Shown here piece after piece: positions 24,494-33,837 of a stretch of DNA of 64,000 nt (positions within the stretch are counted from its first letter, which is position 1; the number at the start of each line of letters is the position of its first letter). The notes under the pieces were generated by a model. That model worked only from the letters and a program-made list of their open reading frames with translations. It did no database searches and was not told the DNA's origin. The stretch lies in the NCBI GenBank assembly GCA_045544035.1, contig JAZPYE010000017.1, forward strand, positions 124,001 through 188,000, given 5' to 3'. Source of the DNA: SIG587 sp045544035 (lineage in GTDB: Bacteria > Bacillota > Clostridia > Oscillospirales > Acutalibacteraceae). The position numbers and the translations under genes are program-made.

Positions 24494-25447
24494 CTATCTT
24501 TCGGTGCGTACGCTTTTTGAAAGGAAATCTTCATATGCCAGGCGTATTCCTTCTTTAAGCCCGATTTTACTATTCCAACCCAACTTTTCTAGTTTAGAAA
24601 TATCCAACAATTTTCTTGGGGTTCCATCGGGTTTTTCAGTATCCCATATTATTTTACCTTTATATCCCACTGCTTCTGCCACTAAAACTGCAAGGTCTTT
24701 TATGGAAACCTCTTGACCGCTGCCAATGTTTACCGTTTCGTTTCCTAACTGTTGGGCAGAATAATTTTTCATTAAAAACACGCAGGCGTTGGCCAAATCA
24801 TCTGTGTATAAAAACTCTCTTTTAGGCTCTCCGCTACCCCAACATACTACCTCTTTCATTCCTGCCTTTTTAGCCTCGTGAAAGCGACGAATAAAGGCGG
24901 GAAGTACATGGGAATTTTCCGGGTGATAATTATCGTTAATGCCGTAAAGATTGGTTGGCATAACGCTTATGTAATCGGTGCCGTATTGGCGGTTCAGGTA
25001 TTCGCAATATTTAAGACCCGATATTTTTGCTAGAGCATAAGCCTCGTTTGTTGGCTCTAAGCTGCTTGTAAGCAGGCAGCTTTCCGGCATTGGCTGCGGC
25101 GCCAGCTTTGGATAAATGCAAGAGGAACCCAAAAACACCAGTTTTTTTACACCCGCTTTGAAGGCGGCGTGTATAACGTTCATTTCTATCATCATATTGT
25201 CATACATAAAATCCGCCGGTTGATTGTTGTTTGCCATAATGCCGCCCACCTTTGCGGCTGCCAAAAACACATATTCAGGCTTTTCACTATCAAAGAAGTG
25301 CTCCACCAGGTCCTGTCGGCGAAGATCAAGCTCACGACTACCTTTGACTACAATGTTCATATACCCTTCATTTTGTAAGCATCTTACTATTGCTGACCCA
25401 ACCATACCGTTGTGGCCCGCAACATAAATCTTTGCATTTTTCTCCAT
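24494..25447 (-). CDS. fcl: GDP-L-fucose synthase
   Basis: A 317-residue short-chain dehydrogenase that epimerises and reduces GDP-4-keto-6-deoxymannose to GDP-L-fucose with NADPH. Seen: GHNGMVGSAIVR, AAKVGGIMANNNQPADFMYDN, FLGSSCIYP and the catalytic YALAKISG (YxxxK). The ATG at 25447 follows AAGGTGAG. It is the last of three genes manC-gmd-fcl that together make GDP-L-fucose. Confidence 0.94.
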   Translation of the reverse strand: MEKNAKIYVAGHNGMVGSAIVRCLQNEGYMNIVVKGSRELDLRRQDLVEHFFDSEKPEYVFLAAAKVGGIMANNNQPADFMYDNMMIEMNVIHAAFKAGVKKLVFLGSSCIYPKLAPQPMPESCLLTSSLEPTNEAYALAKISGLKYCEYLNRQYGTDYISVMPTNLYGINDNYHPENSHVLPAFIRRFHEAKKAGMKEVVCWGSGEPKREFLYTDDLANACVFLMKNYSAQQLGNETVNIGSGQEVSIKDLAVLVAEAVGYKGKIIWDTEKPDGTPRKLLDISKLEKLGWNSKIGLKEGIRLAYEDFLSKSVRTER

Positions 25448-25457
25448 AAAACTCACC

Positions 25458-26543
25458 TTATTCAAAAGACATTCGGTTTTCGCCCTGTTCTTTTACAAAC
25501 TCCAGGTCGCTTTCTACCATAATTTTTACCAGCTCATCGAAAGAAGTGGCTCTGGGATTCCAACCAAGCAGTCTTTTAGCTTTAGAGGGGTCACCCAAAA
25601 GATAGTCCACATCAGAGGGGCGGAAAAACCTGGGGTCTACATCCACCAGCACATTGCCGGTTTTCTTATCTATACCCTTTTCATTAAGCCCTTTGCCTTC
25701 CCATTCCAGTTCAATTCCAACACATTTAAAAGCGGCATTAACGAACTCTCTTACGGTACGTTTTTCGCCTGTGGCAATTACAAAATCCTGAGGCTCATTT
25801 TGCTGCAAAATTAGCCACATACATTCAACATAATCTTTAGCGTAGCCCCAATCTCTTACGGAATCGAGATTACCTAAGGAAAGCTTTTCTTGCATACCTA
25901 AAGATATTCTTGCGGCGGCAAGGGTTATTTTCCTTGTAACAAAGGTTTCGCCTCTGCGCTCTGATTCGTGATTAAAAAGAATTCCGTTGGCCGCAAACAT
26001 TCCATAAGCTTCTCTATAATTTTTAACTATCCAATAGGCATACTGTTTGGCCACTGCATAAGGAGAATAAGGGTGAAATGGAGTTTCTTCATTCAAAGAC
26101 ATTCCCTTATTTTCCACCTTTCCGTAAAGTTCTGAGGTGGAAGCTTGATAAACCTTGGTTTTGCCCGACAATCCGCATATACGTACCGCTTCAAGTATTC
26201 TTAAAGTTCCTAATCCATCGCAATTAGCCGTGTATTCGGGCACCTCGAAGGAAACCGCCACGTGGGACTGAGCAGCAAGATTATAAATTTCATCTGGTTT
26301 TGTTTCATTAACAATTCTAACTATATTCATAGAATCGGTCATATCGCCGTGTAAAAGTACGAGCTTATTTGTTCTACCGCATTTTTTCATAAGCTCTTCA
26401 ACAAAGAGATGGTCTATACGCTGGGTGTTATTAACACTGCTGCGCCTTAAAATGCCATAAACCTTATATCCCTTATCTAATAAAAATTCTGCTAAATAGG
26501 AACCATCCTGACCGTTTATTCCGGTAATTAAAGCTGTTTTCAT
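25458..26543 (-). CDS. gmd: GDP-mannose 4,6-dehydratase
   Basis: A 361-residue short-chain dehydrogenase that converts GDP-D-mannose to GDP-4-keto-6-deoxy-D-mannose. Seen: ALITGINGQDGSYLAEFLL, LHGDMTDSMN, STSELYGKV, YSPYAVAKQYAYW (YxxxK) and GILFNHESERRGETFVTRK. Length is typical. It starts 12 bases after manC. Confidence 0.96.
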   Translation of the reverse strand: MKTALITGINGQDGSYLAEFLLDKGYKVYGILRRSSVNNTQRIDHLFVEELMKKCGRTNKLVLLHGDMTDSMNIVRIVNETKPDEIYNLAAQSHVAVSFEVPEYTANCDGLGTLRILEAVRICGLSGKTKVYQASTSELYGKVENKGMSLNEETPFHPYSPYAVAKQYAYWIVKNYREAYGMFAANGILFNHESERRGETFVTRKITLAAARISLGMQEKLSLGNLDSVRDWGYAKDYVECMWLILQQNEPQDFVIATGEKRTVREFVNAAFKCVGIELEWEGKGLNEKGIDKKTGNVLVDVDPRFFRPSDVDYLLGDPSKAKRLLGWNPRATSFDELVKIMVESDLEFVKEQGENRMSFE

Positions 26544-26555
26544 ATTTTTTACTCC

Positions 26556-27896
26556 TTATACAGTGTTTTTTGAAATCTCATCCCAATCAAAGCTTAGACG
26601 ATGAATATCGTTAGCATCGGGTTCGCCTATATGCACCTCAAGAAATTCCAATTCGGTTATTGCCTTTATTATGTGGTTTGCCCCGCGTGGAATGGTAACA
26701 GAAATACCGGGGCTTACGGTCATTTTCATATTCCCCAGTATCATTTCTCCTTTTCCCTTAAGGAATACCCATACCTCATTTCTTAACTCGTGATAATGAA
26801 AGCTGGAAACCATTCCTGCAAACATTTTTACGTGCCTTGTAAGGTTTGTGGCGTCGTGGTCTACGGTTTTTAATGTGCCCCAGCGACGTTCCTCGTACAT
26901 AGGCGGCATAGAAAGATTAGCTACAATTTCCTTCAAGCCCTCGCTTGCATTTTTATCACTAACCAGTATACCATCAGCTCCGGCAACCACAACAGTATCT
27001 GAAAGGCCACTGGCAATAATCGGAATGTCAAGCTCGTTTATTACCTTTGAATTGTTACAGCCTTCCGTTATTACATTTCCTAAAGTTTCACGCTGCATTT
27101 CATCTACCAATGTGTTCCAGGTTCCGAGGTCCTTCCATACTCCTTTAAAAGGAACAGCTATCATATTGCGGCACCTTTCTAAAACCTGGTAATCGAAACT
27201 TATTTTTGGCAGCTTTTCATAATTGTTATAAAGGTAATCATAATCGGCACTAAGTCCCATGTTTTCAATGATGTCGGAAACAATCCCTATTTTGAAACAG
27301 AATACACCGCAATTAAACACCGCTCCTTTATTAAGCAACTTTATCGCTGTATCATAATCGGGCTTTTCCACAAACTTCCTTACAGTAAAATATCCGTCTT
27401 TTTGCTTATCGGGTACTATGTATCCATATTTTGAGGAAGGGCTATCCGGAACGGCGCCCATTAAAGCGATATCGGCACCGCTGTTTTTCAAATGCGCCTC
27501 TAACGAGCAAAGCGTTGCAAAGTATTCATCCTCAGCATAAGGGTCTACGGGTAGTATTGTAATGAAATCCTCCACTGTGGCACCGCACCTACTTAATGCA
27601 TAGGCACAAGATAGCGCCACGGCAGGAAAGGTGTCCCTACGTTCAGGCTCAACAACAATTTCAATATCCCCTAACTGAGAATGTATAATTTCAAGTTGGG
27701 AATTACCTGCGCAAATAAGGGTTTTATTTTCATAACCTGCCGTTCTTAACTGCTTTGTCACCCTTTGCACCATTGATATTTGTTCGCCATCACAGTGAGA
27801 ATCCTCAAAAATTTTGATATATTGCTTTGACCTTAGGTCGTTTGAAAGAGGCCAAAGTCTTTTCCCCGAGCCACCTGATAAAAGTACAGTAAACAT
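26556..27896 (-). CDS. manC: Mannose-1-phosphate guanylyltransferase with C-terminal cupin
   Basis: A 446-residue enzyme. The N-terminal two thirds carry the nucleotidyltransferase signature LSGGSGKRLWPLS and FVEKPDYDTA; the C-terminal third is a cupin (HYHELRNEVWVFLKGKGEM, IPRGANHIIKA) like the type II phosphomannose isomerase domain of bifunctional ManC/AlgA enzymes. It could therefore also supply mannose-6-phosphate from fructose-6-phosphate. The ATG follows TAGGAG. First gene of the GDP-fucose operon, divergent from the AraC regulator. Confidence 0.92.
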   Translation of the reverse strand: MFTVLLSGGSGKRLWPLSNDLRSKQYIKIFEDSHCDGEQISMVQRVTKQLRTAGYENKTLICAGNSQLEIIHSQLGDIEIVVEPERRDTFPAVALSCAYALSRCGATVEDFITILPVDPYAEDEYFATLCSLEAHLKNSGADIALMGAVPDSPSSKYGYIVPDKQKDGYFTVRKFVEKPDYDTAIKLLNKGAVFNCGVFCFKIGIVSDIIENMGLSADYDYLYNNYEKLPKISFDYQVLERCRNMIAVPFKGVWKDLGTWNTLVDEMQRETLGNVITEGCNNSKVINELDIPIIASGLSDTVVVAGADGILVSDKNASEGLKEIVANLSMPPMYEERRWGTLKTVDHDATNLTRHVKMFAGMVSSFHYHELRNEVWVFLKGKGEMILGNMKMTVSPGISVTIPRGANHIIKAITELEFLEVHIGEPDANDIHRLSFDWDEISKNTV

Positions 27897-28021
27897 CAAA
27901 TTTCTCCTATAATTAAGATACTTTACATAGAACTCGTTTTATAGTATAATAATTTTAATCAAATGTGTCATTAAACTTTATTGCTATAAAACATAAAAAT
28001 ATTGCTACAAAAGGAGAAACT

Positions 28022-28906
28022 ATGCCTAAAACATATTCATCCGAAATCAGCGCGGGTAAAATAACAAATGATACCACAATTTCCGAACGCATAGTAAGCA
28101 CCCCCTCAGCAACCGCCAAAGCTATGCTTAATTATGTGCAGGAAATGGGAACACTTTTTTGCAAGCGTTCCCATCTTAGTACAAGAAGTAAACTAGATTC
28201 ATATTTAATAATTATAGTTCTTCGGGGCAGCGGAACCATAAGCTATGAACATAACAATATTCACATAAAAGCGGGAGATATTGCATTTATAGACTGTAAC
28301 AAAGAATACTCCCATCGCTGTGCCGAAAACGACCCTTGGGAGCTTACATGGCTTCATTTTAACGGCCCCACAGCTAAAGCCACACATTCGCTGTTTATGA
28401 AACGAAACGGCTCAATATTGGTTAAACCTAACGATTTATCGTTATACCTTTCTTACTTCAGCAAGTTGTATTCGGTAATGTCACAAAAAAATAGGGATTA
28501 CGAGCTTATTGCCTCTTCACAAATCAACACCATTTTCACTGCAATACTTTTGGAAGAGTCGAGAGGTAACCACAACAACACCACCACTGAAAAAATTCAC
28601 CAGTTAAAAGAATATCTTGAGAAGAACTTCACCACTAAAATCTCTTTAGAGCGTTTAAGCGAAGATTTTTTCATAAGCAAATATTATATGTTGCGTCAAT
28701 TTAAAGAGCTTTTTGGAATGACCATAATTCAGTACTTAACCTTTTGCAGAATAAATCACGCCAAGAAGCTGTTGCGTTTTACCTCAATGTCGGTGGCAGA
28801 AGTTGCAAACGAATGCGGGTTTGAAGACGCCAGCTATTTTAACAAGGTCTTTCACGATACCGAAGGAATTACCGCCGGAAAATACCGTAAGCTTTGGGAT
28901 AATTGA
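28022..28906 (+). CDS. AraC-family transcriptional regulator with N-terminal sugar-binding cupin
   Basis: A 294-residue regulator. Residues 45-140 form an AraC-type effector cupin (ILRGSGTISYEHNNIHIKAG, YSHRCAENDPWELTWLHF). Residues 195-290 are a double helix-turn-helix (ISLERLSEDFFISKYYMLRQ, MSVAEVANECGFEDASYFNKV). AAAGGAG precedes the ATG at 28022. It is divergent from manC across about 125 bases and is a natural candidate to control the GDP-fucose genes; the effector is unknown. Confidence 0.9.
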   Translation: MPKTYSSEISAGKITNDTTISERIVSTPSATAKAMLNYVQEMGTLFCKRSHLSTRSKLDSYLIIIVLRGSGTISYEHNNIHIKAGDIAFIDCNKEYSHRCAENDPWELTWLHFNGPTAKATHSLFMKRNGSILVKPNDLSLYLSYFSKLYSVMSQKNRDYELIASSQINTIFTAILLEESRGNHNNTTTEKIHQLKEYLEKNFTTKISLERLSEDFFISKYYMLRQFKELFGMTIIQYLTFCRINHAKKLLRFTSMSVAEVANECGFEDASYFNKVFHDTEGITAGKYRKLWDN

Positions 28907-28996
28907 ATTCGTTGCTTACATAAATGGGTGATTTATTTTGTACATAGTTAAAGCTCCTTTGCCCAATGTTGAGCCGGTGGTTGTTTTATGAATTTA

Positions 28997-29028
28997 AAAA
29001 AGGTGTGGTCGAAAGACCACACCTTTTT
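28997..29028. terminator. Bidirectional terminator between araC-type gene and yfbR
   Basis: Stem AAAAAGGTGTGGTC / GACCACACCTTTTT with a GAAA tetraloop. The 90 bases between the regulator stop and this hairpin show no other feature. Confidence 0.86.
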
Positions 29029-29602
29029 AATGTTGTTCATCAATACTTAGCTCAAAGCTTCCCATAAATTCCTTAAGGAAAATATCAGCTTCTTCCATTT
29101 TTAAATCTTTGACAGCTTTTAAAAGACTTTCCTTTGCAACGGAAAACTCGCGGTTGCCCATTTTCAGTTCTTCAGTGCACTTAATGAGCGCTGAAATTTT
29201 ATCAGCCGCCTTAACATAGCATTGAATTTCACTGTCCTTTGAAGCAAAGGCGTTCACCATTTCTCTCCTTAAATCATCGGGCAGCAGGGAATAGAGCTTT
29301 TCCTCAGCCGCAGCCTCCATTTTTTTGTAGGCGGCTTTGATTTCAGGGTTGTCATATTTAACGGGAGTGGGCATATCGCCGGTTATAATTTCACTTGCAT
29401 CGTGGAAAAGCGCCGCAACGGCAATTTTTTCGGGGTTAACATTTTTATTAAGCCTCACCTTTGCAATAATGCCGAGTGCGTGGGCAATGTAGGCCGTTTC
29501 AAAGCTGTGTTCGCTTAAATTTTCGGTTTTGGTGTTGCGCATAAGACCCCAACGGTAGATATTTTTCATTCGGGAAAGCATTGCATAAAAATGACTTTGC
29601 AT
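29027..29602 (-). CDS. yfbR: HD-domain 5'-deoxynucleotidase, YfbR type
   Basis: A 191-residue HD hydrolase that would dephosphorylate deoxynucleoside monophosphates. Metal ligands and family motifs: RNTKTENLSEHSF (His), ALFHDASEIITGDMPTPVKY (HD plus the YfbR-specific loop) and AADKISALIKC (Asp). Length and motif spacing match YfbR. Transcribed alone. Confidence 0.88.
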   Translation of the reverse strand: MQSHFYAMLSRMKNIYRWGLMRNTKTENLSEHSFETAYIAHALGIIAKVRLNKNVNPEKIAVAALFHDASEIITGDMPTPVKYDNPEIKAAYKKMEAAAEEKLYSLLPDDLRREMVNAFASKDSEIQCYVKAADKISALIKCTEELKMGNREFSVAKESLLKAVKDLKMEEADIFLKEFMGSFELSIDEQH

Positions 29603-29714
29603 AAAAATTCCTCATTTATTAAAAAATTAATAATTTTAGTGTAGCATATTATATCATTATTTGTTATAATAAAGCAAGAGTATTTTAAAAATTCAAGTGG
29701 GGGAAATTAAGAAT

Positions 29715-32336
29715 ATGGTTTTTTCGCAAAATAGGAAAATTTTGTTAAAGCCTCAAAAGGATAAAATTTGGAGCACCTTTTTTATTGCGCTGGGCGTAGC
29801 CGCCGCATTTTTGGTGCCTTTTATCATTTATGATAACGGATATTTTATTTTCTACGGCGACTTCAATGCCCAACAAATTCCCTTTTATAAGCTTGCCCAC
29901 GAGGCGGTGCGAAGCGGAAATATTTTTTGGAGCTTTGAAACCGACCTTGGAGCAAACTTTATCGGCTCATACAGTTTCTATCTCCTTGGCAGTCCTTTTT
30001 TCTGGCTGACCATTCCTTTTCCCACCTATTTTGTGCCCTACCTTATGGGTCCACTTCTCATTTTGAAATTTGCCTTTGCGGCGCTCACGGCCTATGCCTT
30101 TTTAAGAAGATTTGTGCGAAATCCCTTTTCGGCGCAAATCGGCGCCCTGCTTTATGCTTTTTCGGGTTTTTCAATTTATAACATTTTCTTTAATCACTTC
30201 CACGAAGCCCTTATCGTTTTCCCACTGCTGCTTTTAAGCCTTGAACTGCTTATAACCGAAAACAAACGCGGCTTCTTTGCATTTATGGTTTGCATAAGCG
30301 CGGTTACTAACTACTTTTTCTTTTTCGGAATGGTGGTTTTTGCGGTTATTTATTTCTTTGTTCGTGTTTTCTCAAATTGCATTAAACCCCGTTTTTCAAG
30401 ATTTCTAGTTATGCTTTTTGAAGCGGTTTTAGGTCTTGCAATGTCGGCAGTTATTCTGCTTCCTGCAATTCTTGCCATTTTGGATAACTCCCGTGTTTCA
30501 AGCATCAATATGGGCTGGAACGCCATTATGTACGGCAAGGAGCAAATTTACCTTAACATTATCGAATGCTTTTTCTTCCCACCCGATTTGCCCGCCCGCC
30601 CTGTATTTTTCCCGGGCGCCGATGTAAAGTGGTCCTCCCTCGGCGGCTGGTTGCCTCTTTTTGGCATGGTTGGTGTCTTTGCGTTTTGCGGCGCAAGAAA
30701 GGGTCACTGGATAAAGCGTATTATTTGTGTCAGCTTTGTTATGGCAATGTTCCCCATTTTAAACAGCGCTTTTTATGCCTTTAATACCTCATATTATGCA
30801 CGCTGGTTCTATATGCCCATTTTAATGATGTGCCTTGCAACAGCCGTGGCCATTGAGGATGCCGACATAAATTGGAATTCGGCCTGGAAATGGGTTGGAT
30901 TTATAACCCTTGCCTTTACACTTGTCATCGGTTTCTTTCCGCAAAAGGTTGGCAGTGGGGAAGAGGAGAAGATTATTTTTGGTCTTTATTCTCAAGATGA
31001 CAGCCCGATGTATATTCTCCGCTTCTTTATCACCTGCGGTGTTTCTATTCTCTCTTTGCTGTTCGTAAGACTTCTTATGAGAATTAGAAACGAGGGAAAA
31101 CTGAAAACCTTTTATAAAAGCGCCCTTGTGCTGCTTTGCGTTATAACCGTGACCTATTCGGCTATTTTTGTGGGCACAGGCAAAACCCATTCCTTTAGCA
31201 GTAAAGAGGTTATGATTCCTCAACTTATTGAAGGCGAGGTAAATTTAGAGAACAGCGAAAACTACCGCGTTGATGTTTACGATGGCGTTGATAATACAGC
31301 AATGTATTTAGGCCTTTCCTCCATCAATGCCTTCCATTCGGTTGTGCCTGCCTCTATTATGGAGTTTTATGAGTTTATCGGTATAACCCGTGATGTTGCA
31401 AGCCGCCCGGAGGTCAGCTACGAAGCCTTAAGAAGTTTTTTATCGGTTAAATACCTGCTCAACCGTGATAACGGAGACAGCTTCCTAAACTCATTTAACA
31501 AGCCGTCTATCACAGGCTTTAAATATAAAGAGAGCCAAAGCGGATATTATATTTATGAGAATAAAAACTACATTCCTTACGGCTTTTCTTATGATTATTA
31601 TATGACCGAGGAGGACTGCGCAGGCTACACGGGTGACACGCTGGTTCGACTGATGCTCAAAGCCGTTCTGCTCAGCGATTATGATGCGCTGAAATACAGC
31701 CATTTGCTCAGGAGCATCGATGAACTTAAAGGTCACAACTCTTATGATTTCAGCACATCTCTCGTAAATGATGATACCTTGGCTGATGACTGCCAAAAAC
31801 TTGCCACAACCTCGGCTGTTTCCTTTGAACGCGATAATGGCGGCTTTACCGCCACGGTTATAAGGGAAAAGGCAAATCTTGTCTTTTTCTCGGTGCCTTA
31901 TGAAGACGGCTGGTCGGCCACAGTTAACGATGGAGAGGTAGAAATTATAAAGGCAAACAAGGGCTTTATGGCGGTTGTTGTGCCTGCGGGAACGAGCATA
32001 ATCCGTTTTGATTACAAAACACCGGGTCTCGAAATCGGTCTTTACACAACCCTCGGCTGTGCGGTTGTTTTACTGATTTACGCCATCATTGCAAACTTTG
32101 TTATTAAGAATAAGCAGATGGATGAAGATATGCAGGAGTACCCCGAGGGCGATGCCCTGGTGCTTAAATGGCGTGATGCCGAATTTTTAGAGCAGAGGGA
32201 AGCGCAAATCGCTAACGAAGAGGAGAATAAATCTATTCTTGATGACCTGCCCGAGAAAACCTCTGGTCCAATTAACAATAGTTTCGAAAACGGCTTTAAG
32301 CTTGATTTCGGTGATTTTGAGGATGATGAAAACTAA
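29715..32336 (+). CDS. Large YfhO-family polytopic membrane protein
   Basis: An 873-residue membrane protein with about 13 hydrophobic helices in the first ~500 residues, a large extracytoplasmic domain (about 505-760), a final helix (GLYTTLGCAVVLLIYAIIAN) and a hydrophilic, acidic cytoplasmic tail of ~80 residues. YGDFNAQQIPFYK and LGANFIGSYSFYLLGSPFFW are typical YfhO/GT-C-like sequences; YfhO helps glycosylate lipoteichoic acid in Bacillus, by family knowledge. GGGGGA lies before the ATG at 29715. The acidic tail is longer than I expect for the family. Confidence 0.85.
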   Translation: MVFSQNRKILLKPQKDKIWSTFFIALGVAAAFLVPFIIYDNGYFIFYGDFNAQQIPFYKLAHEAVRSGNIFWSFETDLGANFIGSYSFYLLGSPFFWLTIPFPTYFVPYLMGPLLILKFAFAALTAYAFLRRFVRNPFSAQIGALLYAFSGFSIYNIFFNHFHEALIVFPLLLLSLELLITENKRGFFAFMVCISAVTNYFFFFGMVVFAVIYFFVRVFSNCIKPRFSRFLVMLFEAVLGLAMSAVILLPAILAILDNSRVSSINMGWNAIMYGKEQIYLNIIECFFFPPDLPARPVFFPGADVKWSSLGGWLPLFGMVGVFAFCGARKGHWIKRIICVSFVMAMFPILNSAFYAFNTSYYARWFYMPILMMCLATAVAIEDADINWNSAWKWVGFITLAFTLVIGFFPQKVGSGEEEKIIFGLYSQDDSPMYILRFFITCGVSILSLLFVRLLMRIRNEGKLKTFYKSALVLLCVITVTYSAIFVGTGKTHSFSSKEVMIPQLIEGEVNLENSENYRVDVYDGVDNTAMYLGLSSINAFHSVVPASIMEFYEFIGITRDVASRPEVSYEALRSFLSVKYLLNRDNGDSFLNSFNKPSITGFKYKESQSGYYIYENKNYIPYGFSYDYYMTEEDCAGYTGDTLVRLMLKAVLLSDYDALKYSHLLRSIDELKGHNSYDFSTSLVNDDTLADDCQKLATTSAVSFERDNGGFTATVIREKANLVFFSVPYEDGWSATVNDGEVEIIKANKGFMAVVVPAGTSIIRFDYKTPGLEIGLYTTLGCAVVLLIYAIIANFVIKNKQMDEDMQEYPEGDALVLKWRDAEFLEQREAQIANEEENKSILDDLPEKTSGPINNSFENGFKLDFGDFEDDEN

Positions 32337-32339
32337 CCC

Positions 32340-32368
32340 TTGACAAAATAAAAGGGCAGTGCTAAAAT
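32340..32368 (+). promoter_or_regulatory. Sigma-A promoter of the thiamine transport unit
   Basis: TTGACA, 17-base spacer, TAAAAT, overlapping the end of the YfhO gene by no more than its trailing bases. Confidence 0.86.
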
Positions 32369-32378
32369 TAGTTTCGAC

Positions 32379-32462
32379 AAAAGGGAGCTTGATTGACTCA
32401 GGCTGAGAGGAAGCCATTTTGCTTCGACCTGTAACCTGATGCGGATAATACCGACGTAGGAT
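32379..32462 (+). promoter_or_regulatory. TPP riboswitch (THI box)
   Basis: The conserved elements are all present in order: GGGAGC, CTGAGAGGA, CGACCTGTAACCTGATGC, GGATAATACCGACGTAGGA. These bind thiamine pyrophosphate and, when bound, favour termination. A terminator follows at 32482, and thiT and a thiamine pyrophosphokinase gene lie downstream. Confidence 0.97.
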
Positions 32463-32481
32463 AATATTCAAACGTTTAAAG

Positions 32482-32512
32482 CCGCAGAGCATTTTGTTTC
32501 TGCGGTTTTTTG
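32482..32512 (+). terminator. Riboswitch-controlled terminator
   Basis: CCGCAGA / TCTGCGG stem with a 10-base loop and six T residues, 20 bases after the TPP aptamer. Confidence 0.85.
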
Positions 32513-32528
32513 TTTCGGCAAATTTTTT

Positions 32529-32612
32529 GCTGTGCACTGGGTTCCCTTTTGTTGAAGCAAGGGTGGGCCGGGTCGACACAGCGCGCCCTTTAAAGAAATC
32601 TTTTAAAGAGGG
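32529..32612 (+). other. Unexplained structured leader segment before thiT
   Basis: Between the riboswitch terminator and thiT there are two further foldable parts. The first is closed by GCTGTG (32529) / CACAGC (32577) with an inner CCCTT / AAGGG helix. The second pairs CCCTTTAAA (32586) with TTTAAAGAGGG, whose GAGGG is the likely ribosome binding site of thiT. This could add translational control to the transcriptional riboswitch. Confidence 0.45.
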
Positions 32613-32620
32613 TAGAAGAA

Positions 32621-33166
32621 ATGAATGAAAAAACTCAAAAATTAACGGTAAGTGCAGTTATGATTGCCCTTGCCACAGCACTAAGCTTTGTAAAACTTTG
32701 GGAAATGCCTTTAGGCGGCGCTGTAACGCTCCTTTCAATGCTTCCTATGTGCCTTTTATCGGTTATGTACGGCCCTAAATGGTCGGCGCTTCCGTGCTTT
32801 GTTTATGCCGCTATTCAAATGGCTGTAAGCGGTGTTTTCGGCTGGGGGCTTACCCCCACCGTTTTGGTTGGCGCCATAGTTTTTGACTATCTTGCGCCTT
32901 TCACCTGCCTTTGCTTTGCAGGCGCCTTTAGGAAAAAGGGACTTTGGGGCATTGTTTTTGGAATTCTTACTGTTTGCGTTGTAAGATTTTTATTCCACTT
33001 TGCTTCGGGCTGTATTTTCTTTAGAAGCTATGAGCTGTTTAACAATCCCTACATGTGGTCACTTGCCTATAACGGCACCTTTATGCTGCCTGAACTTGGC
33101 CTTACCCTTGTGGGTGCTGTGGCTCTTTTCAAGGTGCCAGCAATTAATAAATTCATTAAAATTTAG
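32621..33166 (+). CDS. thiT: Thiamine ECF transporter S component
   Basis: A 181-residue integral membrane protein with about six helices. KLWEMPLGGAVTLLSMLPM is the ThiT signature loop that contributes to thiamine binding, and the C-terminal LPELGLTLVGAVALF is also typical. It would work with the shared ECF energising module, not encoded in this window. Regulated by the TPP riboswitch upstream. Confidence 0.94.
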   Translation: MNEKTQKLTVSAVMIALATALSFVKLWEMPLGGAVTLLSMLPMCLLSVMYGPKWSALPCFVYAAIQMAVSGVFGWGLTPTVLVGAIVFDYLAPFTCLCFAGAFRKKGLWGIVFGILTVCVVRFLFHFASGCIFFRSYELFNNPYMWSLAYNGTFMLPELGLTLVGAVALFKVPAINKFIKI

Positions 33167-33177
33167 AGGGTGTTTTT

Positions 33178-33789
33178 TTGAACCGTTGCTTCATTTTCGG
33201 CGCATTAGATATTTCCGCGTTGCCTGAAATCCCAACAGAAAACGACCTTGTTATCGCCGCCGATAAAGGGGTTTTGGTAACCGAAAAATTTAATATAATT
33301 CCCGATTTTGTTATTGGCGATTTTGATTCTCTCGGCTTTGTGCCAAAGGGCGAAAATATTATAAAGCTGAATGTTCGAAAGGATGACACCGATGTTGGCT
33401 TCGCTGTGAAAACAGCGTTTGAGAAAGGCTGCAAGGATTTTGTACTTTATGGTTGCATCGGCGGCAATTTAAGCCATACATTTGCCAACCTGCAAATTGC
33501 CAAGGCGTTAAGCGAAAAGGGCTTAAAAGTGGTGCTTTACGGCGAAAAGGAAATTATAACTGTAATTCACAACACCTCCATTTCTTTTTCCGCTAAAAAA
33601 AGCGGCAAGATTTCGGTGCTTTCTTTAAGTGATGAAAGTGGCGGTGTGACCATAGAAAATCTTTCATACACATTAAAAAACGCTACCCTTAAAGCCAACG
33701 AGCCCCTTGGAGTAAGCAATGAATTTGTAGGCCGTGAAAGTTGCATTTCGGTTGAAAACGGCTGCCTCGCAATAATTGAAGAAAACTAA
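33178..33789 (+). CDS. thiN: Thiamine pyrophosphokinase
   Basis: A 203-residue kinase that makes TPP from thiamine and ATP, closing the salvage route begun by ThiT. Motifs: IAADKGVLVTEK, PDFVIGDFDSLG, DDTDVGFAVKTA and LYGCIGGNLSHTFANL. Translation starts with TTG at 33178, supported by AGAGGGTG upstream and by the alignment of the N terminus (NRCFIFGALD). It follows thiT by 11 bases in the same riboswitch unit. Confidence 0.93.
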   Translation: MNRCFIFGALDISALPEIPTENDLVIAADKGVLVTEKFNIIPDFVIGDFDSLGFVPKGENIIKLNVRKDDTDVGFAVKTAFEKGCKDFVLYGCIGGNLSHTFANLQIAKALSEKGLKVVLYGEKEIITVIHNTSISFSAKKSGKISVLSLSDESGGVTIENLSYTLKNATLKANEPLGVSNEFVGRESCISVENGCLAIIEEN

Positions 33790-33796
33790 AAAAGTG

Positions 33797-33826
33797 CGTT
33801 ACAGTTTAAACTGTAACGGACTTTTT
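33797..33826. terminator. Terminator between thiN and rnfB
   Basis: Palindromic stem CGTTACAGT / ACTGTAACG with a short loop, flanked by AAAGT and ACTTTTTG; usable from both sides by the convergent genes. Confidence 0.8.
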
Positions 33827-33837
33827 GTTTGATTTTT

